Source: Kumtagia sp963820075 (lineage in GTDB: Bacteria; Pseudomonadota; Alphaproteobacteria; Rhizobiales; Rhizobiaceae). Taken from it: 64,000 bases of DNA. The stretch lies in assembly GCA_963820075.1 (NCBI GenBank), contig CAWFYS010000010.1, forward strand, positions 113,646 through 177,645, in the 5' to 3' direction. Of this stretch, positions 35,791-45,383 are shown in pieces. Made by a program: the position numbers and the translations under genes. How positions within the stretch are numbered: position 1 is the stretch's first letter; each line of letters starts with the position of its first letter. The notes beneath the pieces are model-generated. The model was not told the origin of the DNA and did not search any database. It was given only the letters and a program-made list of their open reading frames with translations.

Positions 35791-37533
35791 TTACCGGGCA
35801 ATTTCCCGGTCAAGCGGAATGTCGATATCGATTGAGACCCCTCCGTCGCAGAAGTCGCGCGTGATCTTTCCCTTGAGTTCGCGCGTTATGTTCATGTCGA
35901 TCAGTTTGGTACCGAAGCCGGCCGAACGTTCTTGTTCCTGCCAGGGTGCCCCGCTTTCCTGCCACCGAAGCCGCAGCCGCCTCTCGGAGGGGCTGCGCTC
36001 GACCGTCCACGTGACCACAAGGGAAAAGGCGGAGTTGCCGATTGCGCCATATTTCAGGGCGTTGGTCGCCAGTTCGTGAAAGGTGAGGCCCAGCGCCTGC
36101 GTAGCCTTTTCGTTAAGCAGGACCTTCGGCCCCCCCAAAGCGTCCTCCGGCACCGCTTTCCCGAAAACCTGCTCGAGTTCCATCCGCAAAAGATCCCCTA
36201 GCTCCGCCTTCTGCCACCGCGAGCGCGTCAGCATATCCTGGGAAGCCGCCATGGCCTGCAGCCGGGCGGAGAAGGACTCGGTGAACTCGCCGAGGCTGGT
36301 TGAACTTGCGGAAGTCTGGCGGGCGATGGCGAGAACGCGGGTGATCGAGTTCTTGATGCGGTGCCGCATCTCCTGAAGCATCAGGTCCTTCTCCGCCAGA
36401 TTTCTCTCCGTAGTTGCGTGAAGCCTCGATTTGGCTTCGTAGGTGCGCTCCTGATATCGGGCGACGGCCGCTACGGCACCAGCAAGCATAAGGCCCGCAA
36501 GCCCCAGAAGCACCGGCAAGGCACGCGAGGCCGGCCTTTGGAAGCCGGTGGTGGGGCGGAACCGGACCGTCCACTCGCGTCCCGCGACATCGAGCTTGCG
36601 TATCACCTCGAAATCATCGGAAAAACGCCCGTCCGGGGGAACCGCCGAACGGAACAGAAGCGCGTTCTCCGCGGGCGAACCGTCGAATACCTCGACGTTT
36701 GCCGGCAAGGTCGGGGGCCTTGCAAGCGCGGAATAGAAGAGTTCAGCCGTGCGGAACGCCACATAGACCAGCCCGGCGGGCGGGTCCTTTGCGTCCTCCC
36801 TTCCCGGAATCCTCGCCCTCAGGGCGGAAAACACCAGGATGCCTGGCGTCGGCTGTGTTCCGCCGGCTGCGACCCCGCCCAGAATCAACAAACCCGTCGC
36901 ACGCGGCTGTCCAGTGGCCAGCGCTGCGTCTATCGCGGCGCGACGCGCCGGTTCCGAATACATGTCGAAGCCGATCGCAGGGAGTGTCTGGTCATTGAGC
37001 GGCTGAAACAGGGTAATCGGTGTGCGCCATTCCCCGGAGGAAGCCGGGAATATCCGCCGTTCCGCGCCGTGCTCGGCCCGCAGGCGATTTTCAAGCGACG
37101 CTTCGGCGCCGGGCTTGACCAGCGTCAGAAACCCGACGCCGCGCAGACCGGCAAAATTCTCATCGGCATCGAGTGATCTGTAATAGTCGCCGAACTCGCT
37201 TTTCGTGACATTCGCGAAGCGCGCCTCGAAGAATGCCTGCGTTGCAACCAGCAAAGCGAGGTTGAGGTCGAGCCGGCTTTCGAGCCGGCCAAGCGCGTCA
37301 TCGGCGGCTCCCTCGAATTTGAAGCGCGCGGCTTCCTCGCCGGCGCGATAAGCGTATCCGGCGGTGACGAGGCTGGCGATGGCGACCGCCGCGAACGCCA
37401 GATAGGGTAGCAGCTTCTTCAACGCCGGTGTGCTTTCCGCAAGATACCGACTTATGGAGGGATGCCGGCCCGAATGCAATATTTTCGCGTGCCGCCGCTG
37501 GCGCGTCGCTCTCCGCAAACAAAAAGTCAACAC
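35791..37533 (-). CDS. CHASE-domain membrane histidine kinase, HWE/HisKA_2 type
   Basis: A 580-residue kinase. A membrane segment at ~41-62 precedes a periplasmic CHASE domain (~85-280) and a second membrane segment at ~338-358. The kinase core follows: His391 in LMLQEMRHRIKNSITRVLAI and the ATPase block LGLTFHELATNALKYGAIGN, then GFGTKLIDMNITRELKG. It likely senses an extracytoplasmic small molecule and feeds the nearby PhyR pathway. The start is uncertain: GTG at 37533 is the best frame-opening codon, but translation could begin nearer the first membrane segment. Confidence 0.88.
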   Translation of the reverse strand: MLTFCLRRATRQRRHAKILHSGRHPSISRYLAESTPALKKLLPYLAFAAVAIASLVTAGYAYRAGEEAARFKFEGAADDALGRLESRLDLNLALLVATQAFFEARFANVTKSEFGDYYRSLDADENFAGLRGVGFLTLVKPGAEASLENRLRAEHGAERRIFPASSGEWRTPITLFQPLNDQTLPAIGFDMYSEPARRAAIDAALATGQPRATGLLILGGVAAGGTQPTPGILVFSALRARIPGREDAKDPPAGLVYVAFRTAELFYSALARPPTLPANVEVFDGSPAENALLFRSAVPPDGRFSDDFEVIRKLDVAGREWTVRFRPTTGFQRPASRALPVLLGLAGLMLAGAVAAVARYQERTYEAKSRLHATTERNLAEKDLMLQEMRHRIKNSITRVLAIARQTSASSTSLGEFTESFSARLQAMAASQDMLTRSRWQKAELGDLLRMELEQVFGKAVPEDALGGPKVLLNEKATQALGLTFHELATNALKYGAIGNSAFSLVVTWTVERSPSERRLRLRWQESGAPWQEQERSAGFGTKLIDMNITRELKGKITRDFCDGGVSIDIDIPLDREIAR

Positions 37534-37620
37534 AAGCCGGACGATCCATTAGATCGGACGGTTCATCCCACAGCATCGCGCCGAAGAATGGAGCCGGTTT
37601 TCCGTAAATCCTTGGCGAAC

Positions 37621-37670
37621 GACAAGATACACAAACCGCCCGGCACCGGAATCGGACGGTTTGCTTTGCG
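37621..37670. repeat. dispersed palindromic intergenic element, copy 3 (partial)
   Basis: CACAAACCGCCCGGCACCGG and CGGACGGTTTGCTTT form an imperfect inverted repeat and match the right part of the elements at 10521-10580 and 30241-30306. It lies immediately past the stop of the ABC ATPase gene and might act as its terminator. Confidence 0.5.
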
Positions 37671-37671
37671 C

Positions 37672-38463
37672 TCAGGCGGCGGCGGCCATCATCGCTCCCG
37701 GTCCGGGTATGGCACCGGGCGGGCATTTCCCAAGGATGATCATGCCAAGCACCTCGTCCTTGGAAACGTCCTGCGTGCGTGCCGTTCCAACCACCTGTCC
37801 GTTCTTCATCACGCACACGCGGTCAGCGAGGTCGAAAACGTCGTGGATGTCGTGGCTGATCAGGAAGATGCCGATGCCGTCGGCCTTGAGCTGCTTCACC
37901 AGTTCGCCGACCTGCGCCGTCTCCTGCGGTCCGAGTGCGGCGGTCGGCTCGTCCATGATCAGGATTCTGGCGTTGAACAGGATAGCGCGGGCGATCGCGA
38001 CCGACTGGCGCTGTCCGCCGGACAGCTTCATGACCGGCTCCTTGAACCGCTGGAAGCGGGGGTTAAGGCGGCCCATGACCTTGCGCGCCTCGGCCTCCAT
38101 GGCAACGTCGTCGAGCGTACCGTATTTCGTCATCAGCTCGCGGCCGAGGAACAGGTTGGCGGCGGCGTCGACATTGTCGGCGAGCGCCAGCGTCTGGTAG
38201 ATCGTCTCGATGCCATATCGCTTGGCGTCGCGCGGGTTGGAGATGTGAGCTTCCTCGCCATTGACGAAGATATGGCCATTGTCGCGCTTGTAGGCGCCGG
38301 ACAGGATTTTGATCAGCGTCGATTTGCCGGCGCCATTGTGTCCGAGCAGGGCCACGACCTCTCCGGGAAAGAGGTCGACGGAGGCGTCATCGACAGCGCG
38401 GATACCGCCGAAAGCGATCGAGATGTTTTTCATCTCGATCAGCGACTTGCGATTGTCTGCCAT
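37672..38463 (-). CDS. xylG: sugar ABC transporter ATP-binding protein (CUT2, xylose type)
   Basis: A 263-residue single ABC cassette. Walker A is in LLGHNGAGKSTLIKILSG, the signature in VMKLSGGQRQSVAIARA, and Walker B in ILIMDEPTAAL. Classical XylG has two cassettes (~500 residues); rhizobial CUT2 systems often use this short form as a homodimer. It is last of three genes (binding protein, permease, ATPase) and starts 11 bases after the permease. The C-terminus is a loose Pro/Gly/Ala tail. Confidence 0.9.
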   Translation of the reverse strand: MADNRKSLIEMKNISIAFGGIRAVDDASVDLFPGEVVALLGHNGAGKSTLIKILSGAYKRDNGHIFVNGEEAHISNPRDAKRYGIETIYQTLALADNVDAAANLFLGRELMTKYGTLDDVAMEAEARKVMGRLNPRFQRFKEPVMKLSGGQRQSVAIARAILFNARILIMDEPTAALGPQETAQVGELVKQLKADGIGIFLISHDIHDVFDLADRVCVMKNGQVVGTARTQDVSKDEVLGMIILGKCPPGAIPGPGAMMAAAA

Positions 38464-38474
38464 GGTCCCCTCCC

Positions 38475-39788
38475 TCAGACGCGTTTGCGGTAGAGTGTGT
38501 CGAGCCAGACGGCAACGACAAGCACCAGGCCGACGACGATGCTTTGCAGCGGTGTGTCTATGCCCAGAAGCACCATGCCCGACTGCAACGACTGCATCAG
38601 CAGCGCACCCAGCATGGCGCCGGCAATCGTGCCCGCGCCGCCGGCAAGCGATGTGCCGCCAATGACCGCGGCGGCGATGGTGAGAAGCTCGTCCAGCGTA
38701 CCCAGCGCGTTGGTCGCAGCGTTGAGGCGCGCCGTCGAGATCGCCGAAGCGATCGCCACGAGCAGTCCCATCAAGGCAAAGATCTTGAGCGTCACCCAGC
38801 GCGTGTTGATGCCGGCGAGGTTCGCGGCTTCCGGATTGCCGCCGATTGCAAAGACATAGCGCCCGAAGCGTGTCCGCGTCGTGATGAAGGTCATGACCAC
38901 GCCGACGCCGATCGCGATCAGCACCGGAATTGCAATGCCATGGGCGATGAACAATCCGCCCTCCGGGATCGCGATGCCATGCGCCTCGGCATAATTCTTC
39001 ACGATCATCGTCGGCCACGGATAGGAGTTCACGACCAGCACGGCCCCGAGAATGACGGCGCAGGTAACGGCACCGAGAAATATTTCGGCCCAGACCGGAC
39101 GCAGCGGGAATTTGAAGCGCTTGCGCTGGGTGCGGCCGTGAAGCAGCAGGAAGACAACCGCCGCGCAGGCGACAAGTGCGATGATCCAGCTCCAGGTCGC
39201 GCCGATCGAACCCTCCGGCCCACCGCCCATCAGCTTGAAGGTCGCGTCCATCGGCGCCACGGTGCGGCCGCTGGTCACCCACCACGCCGCGCCGCGCCAG
39301 ACCAGCAGGCCGCCAAGCGTGACGATAAAGGCGGGAATGCTCAGATAAGCGATCAGAAAGCCCTGGAACGCGCCGATCAACAGGCCGAGCAGAAGGCCCA
39401 CCGCCAGCGCGATGATCCAGATCGACGGGCTGCCGAGCGGAATACCGAGAACACGGGGCAGGAATTCGGCCTGCGTCACCCCCATTATCATCCCGACGAA
39501 GCCGAGGATCGAACCGACAGACAGGTCGATGTTGCGGGTGACGATAACCAGCACCATGCCGGTCGCCATGATCGCGATCGACGACGACTGCACGGAAAGG
39601 TTCCAGAGGTTGCGTGGTGTCAGGAACAGCCCGCCCGACAGGATGTGCAGGCCGATCCAGATGATAAGCAACGCCCCCACCATGCCGAGCATGCGGGTAT
39701 CAAGTTCGGTTGCCTTGAGAAATCGTCCGAGCGCATTGAGGTCGGACGCGCGTGCGCGATCAGGCGCCGCGGAGGCAGCATTACTCAT
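38475..39788 (-). CDS. xylH: sugar ABC transporter permease (CUT2, XylH-like)
   Basis: A 437-residue inner-membrane protein with about ten hydrophobic segments. It carries the conserved CUT2 permease block MVLVIVTRNIDLSVGSILGF and IGGTSLAGGAGTIAGAMLGA near the C-terminus. Length agrees with XylH-type permeases (longer than RbsC). It forms the channel for the sugar delivered by the upstream binding protein. Confidence 0.93.
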   Translation of the reverse strand: MSNAASAAPDRARASDLNALGRFLKATELDTRMLGMVGALLIIWIGLHILSGGLFLTPRNLWNLSVQSSSIAIMATGMVLVIVTRNIDLSVGSILGFVGMIMGVTQAEFLPRVLGIPLGSPSIWIIALAVGLLLGLLIGAFQGFLIAYLSIPAFIVTLGGLLVWRGAAWWVTSGRTVAPMDATFKLMGGGPEGSIGATWSWIIALVACAAVVFLLLHGRTQRKRFKFPLRPVWAEIFLGAVTCAVILGAVLVVNSYPWPTMIVKNYAEAHGIAIPEGGLFIAHGIAIPVLIAIGVGVVMTFITTRTRFGRYVFAIGGNPEAANLAGINTRWVTLKIFALMGLLVAIASAISTARLNAATNALGTLDELLTIAAAVIGGTSLAGGAGTIAGAMLGALLMQSLQSGMVLLGIDTPLQSIVVGLVLVVAVWLDTLYRKRV

Positions 39789-39884
39789 GGGTTCTCCTCC
39801 CGTTCCGCCGCTGCAGCAAAGATTATCTTAAAAGGACGCCGCGGTGCTCCTCAGACCGCGGCGTCCGATTGTCAATTTCGATGG

Positions 39885-40925
39885 TTAGTTGCAGGCAGCG
39901 GCCGAGCCGGCCGCGACGCCCGCGCAGACGACTTCCTTTGTCGCCCAGCCGGCATCGATCACGACATTGAGGTTTTCCTTGGTGATCGGCAGCGGCGTAA
40001 GGAAGACCGAATTGGTCTCGAGGCCGCCCGGCGTGGTGAACTTCACCGCGCCCGGGACCTTGTCCAGGGTCGTACCTTCGGCAAGCTGCGAAGCGATTTC
40101 GGCCGCGTTCTTGCCGAGTTCGCGCGCATCCTTCCACACCGAAACGGTCTGCGTGCCGAGCGCCACGCGGTTCAACGCGGCCTGGTCGCCGTCCTGACCG
40201 GAAACAGGAACAGTACCGGCAAGCCCCTGCGCGGCAAGTGCGGCCACGACGCCACCGGCCGTGCCGTCGTTGGAGGCAACCACCGCGTCGACCTTGTTGT
40301 CGTTGGTGGTCAGGATCTGCTCCATGTTCTTCTGCGCGTTGGCGGGCAGCCAGCCGTCCGTATAGGCCTCGCCGACATTCTTGATCTTGCCGCCGTCAAT
40401 GGCTTCCTTGAGCACTTCCATCTGCCCCGAGAACAGGAAATCCGCGTTCGGGTCCGAGGACGAGCCCTTGATGAAGGCGTAGTTGCCCTCCGGCTTCACC
40501 TTGAACACTTCACGAGCCTGCATGCGCCCGACCTCCTTGTTGTCGAAGGTCAGGTAGAAAACGTCCTTGTTCTCGATCAGGCGGTCGTAGCCAACCACCG
40601 GCACGCCTTCGGCCAGAGCCTTCTCAACGGCCGGACCGATCGCCGAAGCATCCTGCGCCAGAATGATCAGCGCGTTGGCGCCCTGCGCAATGAGGCTTTC
40701 CACGTCTGTAAGCTGCTTGGAAGCCGACGACTGCGCATCAGCCGAAATGTACTTGTTGCCGGCGGCCTCGATCGCCGTCTTCATCGCCGCCTCGTCGGTT
40801 TTCCAGCGCTCTTCCTGGAAGTTCGACCAGGAAACGCCGATGACCTTGTCCTTGGCGCTGGCAACCGCGACAAGCGATATGGACAGCGCTACTCCCGCCA
40901 GCATGGCGGCTGCAAACTTCTTCAT
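39885..40925 (-). CDS. xylF: D-xylose-binding periplasmic protein
   Basis: A 346-residue type I periplasmic binding protein. The ATG at 40925 follows AAGGGAGGAATC and starts a clear signal peptide (MKKFAAAMLAGVALSISLVA). Characteristic XylF-like blocks are IGVSWSNFQEERWKTDEAAM, VPVVGYDRLIENKDVFYLTF and VVASNDGTAGGVVAALAAQG. It is first in the transport operon, facing a ROK regulator. No xylose isomerase or xylulokinase genes are in the window, so substrate specificity rests on the resemblance to XylF. Confidence 0.9.
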   Translation of the reverse strand: MKKFAAAMLAGVALSISLVAVASAKDKVIGVSWSNFQEERWKTDEAAMKTAIEAAGNKYISADAQSSASKQLTDVESLIAQGANALIILAQDASAIGPAVEKALAEGVPVVGYDRLIENKDVFYLTFDNKEVGRMQAREVFKVKPEGNYAFIKGSSSDPNADFLFSGQMEVLKEAIDGGKIKNVGEAYTDGWLPANAQKNMEQILTTNDNKVDAVVASNDGTAGGVVAALAAQGLAGTVPVSGQDGDQAALNRVALGTQTVSVWKDARELGKNAAEIASQLAEGTTLDKVPGAVKFTTPGGLETNSVFLTPLPITKENLNVVIDAGWATKEVVCAGVAAGSAAACN

Positions 40926-41161
40926 GATTCCTCCCTTCGGCCTTTTCAGGCGCGAACTATATCCACAACGAAGCTTTTTTTCGAGCTTCGAAAAAAACAT
41001 GCCTTACCCGCCTTCGGCTGTCAACATCAATTCCACGGGCACCCAGTTTTTTCGGCAATCGAAGAAATAGTGACAGAGCTTTTGGCTTCTGCCACTATCT
41101 ACGCTCGTCGACGATCGATTGTCATGGGCAATATCGTTGGCCAGGGAGGAAAGCTAACGCC

Positions 41162-42397
41162 ATGTCGGTCGGCATCCGTCATGACGACTTGCGGCGGCGT
41201 AACCGCGCGATGGTCATCGCGGCCGTGCGCAATGTCGGCCAGGCGTCGCGTACCGAAATCGCGGCGGCGACCGGGCTCAGCAACTCGACGATTTCGGCCA
41301 TCTCCTCCGATCTCATCGCGGAAGGTATTCTGTTTGAGTCCAGGGGCATCGAGGCCGGAGCGCTGAAGCGCGGGCGTCCTCAGGTGGCGATCGCCCTGCA
41401 CCCAGACGCGGCCACGGTGGTCACGATCGTCCTGCTTTTCAATTTCCTGTCGGTATCGGTCCTCGACTATGCCGGGCGAACGCTCGCCGAGGAACGCAGG
41501 AAGCTCTCGACACTCGACCTTTCCGAGGAGGATCTCGTCGGCGAGTGCATTGCGATCACGCGGCGCCAGCTCGGCAAGCCCGGCGTCGCGGGGCGGCGCA
41601 TCAAGCGGATCGTGCTGGCCGTTCAGGGAACGACCGACGCCGGCGCCCGCACCATGCTCTGGTCGCCGATCACGACGCATGAAAATATCGCCTTCGCCGA
41701 GCGGCTGGAAACGGCGTTCGGCGTGCCCGCGACCGTCGAGAACGACTGCAACATGATCGCGGTGGCGTTGCGCTGGCGCGATCCGGAACGCTACCGGGAC
41801 GATTTCATCGCCATCCTGTTGTCGCAAGGCATCGGCATGGGGCTGGTCCTCAAAGGCGAACTGTTCACCGGCACGCAATCTTCCGGGGGCGAGTTCGGCC
41901 ATATGGTTCACCGGCCGGAGGGCGCGCTCTGCCGTTGCGGCCGGCGCGGCTGCGTGGAAGCCTATGCGGGCAACTACGCGATCTGGCGCAGCGCGAGCGG
42001 CGCCAGCGAGGACGAGGCGCCGATCTCCGACATCGACGCGGCCGACATGGCGCGGATCGCGGCTGCCGCGCGCGATCATGACGGGCCGGAACGCGAGGCC
42101 TATCGCAAGGCCGGCGAGGCGCTGGGCTACGGCCTCGGAAGCCTGTTCGCGCTGATCGATCCGGCACCGGTGGCAATGGTCGGCATAGGTGCCGCCGCTT
42201 TCGACCTGATCGAGCCGGCATTGCGCTGCGCGATCGCCATGACGGCGGGCGGCCTTCACTCCAAGGCGATCTCCTTCGCCACCGAAACCGACGAGGTGCC
42301 GTTGATCGCGCTCGGTTGCGCGATGCACGCGCTGATCTTCGTCGATCAGGAGATTCTCGCCAGCGCCTCACCCGCGCGGGGCAAGGATGTGGCTTGA
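41162..42397 (+). CDS. ROK-family transcription regulator (XylR-like)
   Basis: A 411-residue repressor-type protein. The N-terminal winged helix is in ASRTEIAAATGLSNSTISAI. The ROK (sugar-kinase-like) part has VENDCNMIAVALRW and the zinc motif CRCGRRGCVEAYAG. It is divergent from the xylose-type transporter operon with 236 bases between starts, so it most likely controls it in response to the sugar. Start codon ATG at 41162, following GGGAGGAAAG. Confidence 0.92.
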   Translation: MSVGIRHDDLRRRNRAMVIAAVRNVGQASRTEIAAATGLSNSTISAISSDLIAEGILFESRGIEAGALKRGRPQVAIALHPDAATVVTIVLLFNFLSVSVLDYAGRTLAEERRKLSTLDLSEEDLVGECIAITRRQLGKPGVAGRRIKRIVLAVQGTTDAGARTMLWSPITTHENIAFAERLETAFGVPATVENDCNMIAVALRWRDPERYRDDFIAILLSQGIGMGLVLKGELFTGTQSSGGEFGHMVHRPEGALCRCGRRGCVEAYAGNYAIWRSASGASEDEAPISDIDAADMARIAAAARDHDGPEREAYRKAGEALGYGLGSLFALIDPAPVAMVGIGAAAFDLIEPALRCAIAMTAGGLHSKAISFATETDEVPLIALGCAMHALIFVDQEILASASPARGKDVA

Positions 42398-42509
42398 GAC
42401 GCAACAATCCATCTCAATTCCCCAATCTCGCGAGTTCGGGGACGTTGACATAGAATATTATTTTCGCATCACTTCTGCTGAAAACCGGGCCTTCTTTCGG
42501 CGCTATACT

Positions 42510-43517
42510 CTACTCTACCTCAAATTGACCGGGACGCCGATACTCCAGTGAAAGGCCGTCCGGCGGTGCGGGCACCGGAGAGGAACGTCGCAAGGCCTTT
42601 AGTGCGGCCTTGTCCAGCCTTGGATTACCCGAAGAGCGCGTCACCCACACGGCGACAATGTCACCGCTCGCAGTGATGTTAATATTTGCGTCCACCTTTC
42701 CGTCTTCTTGCATTTCCGGCATGCGTCGCCTGATATGCTGTAAGACCTTGTTCTTCCATTTTTCCACCGCCGCAGCCGACGCTCTCGCGCCCTGGTTGCC
42801 CGCCGAAGCCGCCGCCTTTGGCGCATTCTGTGCGGACTTGGTCATGGCAAGACTGGCCTGGGGCTGGGCCTTCTTCTTCGGCAAGGGCTTAGCGGGCTTA
42901 TCGGTGACCTTCTTGGCCGGCTTTTGCTTGACTGGTTTTGGCTGGTCAGCCGGCTTCGCCTTCGCCGCAGGCTCCTCGACCGGCTTGCTTTCCGGAACCG
43001 CCATTGCCACCTCCGGCAGCGGCGCCTCGACAATATCCGGGATCACTTCCTCCGCCTCGGCCATCGTCTCTTCCGGTGGCGCCTGAGCCACCGTCTCTTC
43101 CGGTGGCGTTTCATCGATATGCTCGGCCTCGACTGCTTCCGGCTCAGCCTGCCTGGCCTGGTCGGGAACGATCTCCGAAACCTCGGTTTCCTCGACCGGA
43201 TCGGTGACTGGTTCCTCCGGAACCGGCTCGGCGATTTCCACCGGCTCCTCGCTCGGTTGCACAAAGGCGCTGTCGACCAGGTCGGCGGTATCCATGGGCA
43301 CCGCCTCGGGAGCGACGGTCATCGGCGCAAGTTCGAGCATGATGGCGGCCGGTGCGGCATCCGCCGGCGGCACAGGGGCGCGCGACTGGCTGATCAGCCA
43401 GGCCGAGCCGGCATGAGCGGCCACGACGACCAACGCCGCCGCCGACCACAAAGCCACTTCGCGGCGTTCCAGACGCGGCAAGACCAGATCGGAAAGCGGA
43501 CCCGCCTGCAATGTCAT
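42510..43517 (-). CDS. tonB: TonB energy-transducing protein
   Basis: A 335-residue protein. One membrane anchor (about residues 23-43) is followed by a long, very acidic Pro/Glu-rich periplasmic spacer that turns basic (KPVKQKPAKKVTDKPAKPLP). The C-terminal TonB domain has VLQHIRRRMPEMQEDGKVD and AVWVTRSSGNPRLDKAALKA. It couples the proton-motive force, via ExbBD, to outer-membrane receptors for iron complexes and similar nutrients. Its start overlaps the exbD stop by four bases. Confidence 0.93.
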   Translation of the reverse strand: MTLQAGPLSDLVLPRLERREVALWSAAALVVVAAHAGSAWLISQSRAPVPPADAAPAAIMLELAPMTVAPEAVPMDTADLVDSAFVQPSEEPVEIAEPVPEEPVTDPVEETEVSEIVPDQARQAEPEAVEAEHIDETPPEETVAQAPPEETMAEAEEVIPDIVEAPLPEVAMAVPESKPVEEPAAKAKPADQPKPVKQKPAKKVTDKPAKPLPKKKAQPQASLAMTKSAQNAPKAAASAGNQGARASAAAVEKWKNKVLQHIRRRMPEMQEDGKVDANINITASGDIVAVWVTRSSGNPRLDKAALKALRRSSPVPAPPDGLSLEYRRPGQFEVE

Positions 43518-43984
43518 TCCGCCTGCCCGGGGGCCGGCGACGGCGCATTCCCCGCAGCCGGCGGAACCGGTTCGAGACCCACCAGCGCGATCTTCAGGTA
43601 GCCCGCGGCGCGCAGGAGGTTCATCACCTCCATCAGTTCGCCATAGTCCACCGAGCGGTCGGCGCGCAGAAACACCCGCTGCTGCTGGTCGCCCTGCGTC
43701 GCAAGGTCGAGTGCGGCGCCGACGGCCGGGCGCTGAACCGTGTCCTCCCCGACCACGACAGACAGATCAGCCTTCACCGTTACATAAAGCGGCGTGTCGG
43801 GACGCGGCGCCGCGGCCGCCGTCGAGGCCGGCAGATCGACATTGACATCGACGGTCGCGAGCGGCGCGGCCACCATGAAGATGATCAGCAGCACCAGGAT
43901 CACGTCGATGAAGGGCGTGACATTGATCTCATGGTTCTCGTCGAGGTCGTCGCCGTCGAGGGGGTCGCGTATGCCGCCGGCCAT
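43514..43984 (-). CDS. exbD: biopolymer transport protein ExbD
   Basis: A 156-residue protein with one N-terminal membrane segment containing the proton-path Asp (INVTPFIDVILVLLIIFMVA), then a periplasmic domain (TPLYVTVKADLSVVVGEDTV, VFLRADRSVDYGELMEVMN). It forms the motor with ExbB. It starts 7 bases after exbB and overlaps tonB, giving the operon exbB-exbD-tonB. Confidence 0.95.
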   Translation of the reverse strand: MAGGIRDPLDGDDLDENHEINVTPFIDVILVLLIIFMVAAPLATVDVNVDLPASTAAAAPRPDTPLYVTVKADLSVVVGEDTVQRPAVGAALDLATQGDQQQRVFLRADRSVDYGELMEVMNLLRAAGYLKIALVGLEPVPPAAGNAPSPAPGQAE

Positions 43985-43991
43985 CAGAGCC

Positions 43992-45122
43992 CTACTCCGC
44001 CGCGTCCCGGATCAAGGCGGCATGTGCGCCGCCGGCGTTTGGACTGGCACGCGGCGAATCATATTCGCCGGCCGGCACGAATCGATAGTCGAGATCGCGG
44101 CTGACCAGGCGCTCCACGGCCGCCGCCGCGTCCGCCAGCGCCTGCCGGTGGGACGCAATGGTGCGCGCGAACAAATTGTAGATCACGACCGCCGGTATCG
44201 CGGCAACCAGGCCGAGCGCCGTCGCCAGAAGCGCCTCGGCAATGCCGGGCGCGACGACCGCGAGATTGGTCGTCTGCGATACCGAAATGCCGATGAAGGA
44301 ATTCATGATGCCCCAAACCGTGCCGAACAGCCCGACGAAGGGCGCCGTGGAGCCTATCGTGGCAAGCACGCCGGTTCCCCTGGCGATCCGCCGCCCGGCC
44401 TGTGCCTGGATGCGCGCAAGGCGGGACGACACGCGCTCCTTCAGGCCGACGGCGGAGGTTCGTTCAAGCGCCGCGGCGGAGAGGCCGACCTCCTCGGCCG
44501 CTGCCTGCGCCAGCGCCGCACCCGGGCCGGTGCGATGGCCGATTTGCCTGAGGGCGTCATCCAGCGTCCTTGCCGTGCCAAGCGCCCGCAGCACGGCGCG
44601 CAGCCGCGTATTGGCCCCGGCGATTTCCAATGACTTGGCCAGCCAGACCGTCCAGGTAACGAGGGATGCGAAGGCGAGCCCGAGCATCACCGCCTGCACC
44701 ACAAGGTCGGCGGCCATGAACATGCCCCATGGCGACAAGTCGTGCGGCAGGCTGGGGCTGTCGACGGGGGTTTGCACCTCGACCAACCCCCCGCCGGACG
44801 GATCCGAAATATCCTGGCTGATCCCATCCGCGCCCGAACCAGCACTCGAGGGTGCGGAAGGCGCAGTTGGCGGCGGCGAGCCCTGCGGCTCATGCGAGGC
44901 GGCGGGCGGCGCAGCTTGAAGTGCCTGCGCGGCGGGTGTCTGCTCGGGCTCCTTTATTGTCTGAACATCAAAACTCGGCATGCTTGCCGCCGGGGTTCCG
45001 CCGGCTGTCTGCGCAAAAGCCTGACCGCACAAGGCGAAGAGGCAAATCGCAACCGTTCCGGCAAGCATTCTTCGAGTCGCGACGCCGCAAGGGAGCCGCT
45101 TGCCAGATACGGAACTGTTCAT
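43992..45122 (-). CDS. exbB: biopolymer transport protein ExbB
   Basis: A 376-residue long-form ExbB. The start at 45122 opens a signal peptide (MLAGTVAICLFALCGQAFAQ after a short basic stretch). An Ala/Pro-rich periplasmic linker follows, then three membrane segments with the MotA/TolQ/ExbB signature (VLATIGSTAPFVGLFGTVWG, then GIAEALLATALGLVAAIPAV). The N-terminal extension is typical of alphaproteobacterial ExbB. First gene of the operon. No iron-regulator box could be assigned with confidence in the upstream 230 bases. Confidence 0.93.
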   Translation of the reverse strand: MNSSVSGKRLPCGVATRRMLAGTVAICLFALCGQAFAQTAGGTPAASMPSFDVQTIKEPEQTPAAQALQAAPPAASHEPQGSPPPTAPSAPSSAGSGADGISQDISDPSGGGLVEVQTPVDSPSLPHDLSPWGMFMAADLVVQAVMLGLAFASLVTWTVWLAKSLEIAGANTRLRAVLRALGTARTLDDALRQIGHRTGPGAALAQAAAEEVGLSAAALERTSAVGLKERVSSRLARIQAQAGRRIARGTGVLATIGSTAPFVGLFGTVWGIMNSFIGISVSQTTNLAVVAPGIAEALLATALGLVAAIPAVVIYNLFARTIASHRQALADAAAAVERLVSRDLDYRFVPAGEYDSPRASPNAGGAHAALIRDAAE

Positions 45123-45383
45123 CCTGCACACTCTTCTCGTCGATCGGACAGGCTCGTGACCGCCAAGCCAAGGCCGCAAGGCGGTCGGCACGCGCCCATG
45201 CCGGCGCTGCACGACATGAGTCCTCGCCCGAGGCCGAGCATCCGCCAAGCACCTAACGCCCCCAAAGCGTCCTAAACTTCGCCTAACATTCCTGACTCTT
45301 TTATTCAACAATTATCTGCCGCGGCCGCCACAGCCGGCGCTTAAGTGCGCATGTTCGGAAGTCGTGGGATGGTGAAGCGACCT

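Noticed and set aside
38544..41366. Very long plus-strand open frame (940 codons) opposite the xylose transporter genes
   Set aside because: It is the antisense shadow of three well-supported genes, has a composition dominated by Arg/Asp/His typical of reversed GC-rich coding DNA, and shows no family motif.
41099..42328. 409-codon minus-strand open frame opposite the ROK regulator
   Set aside because: The plus strand encodes all ROK motifs including the zinc site; the reverse frame has no recognisable feature.
45123..45357. Possible iron-responsive (RirA/Irr/Fur) box upstream of exbB
   Set aside because: An AT-rich stretch is present, but no sequence matched a consensus well enough to call.
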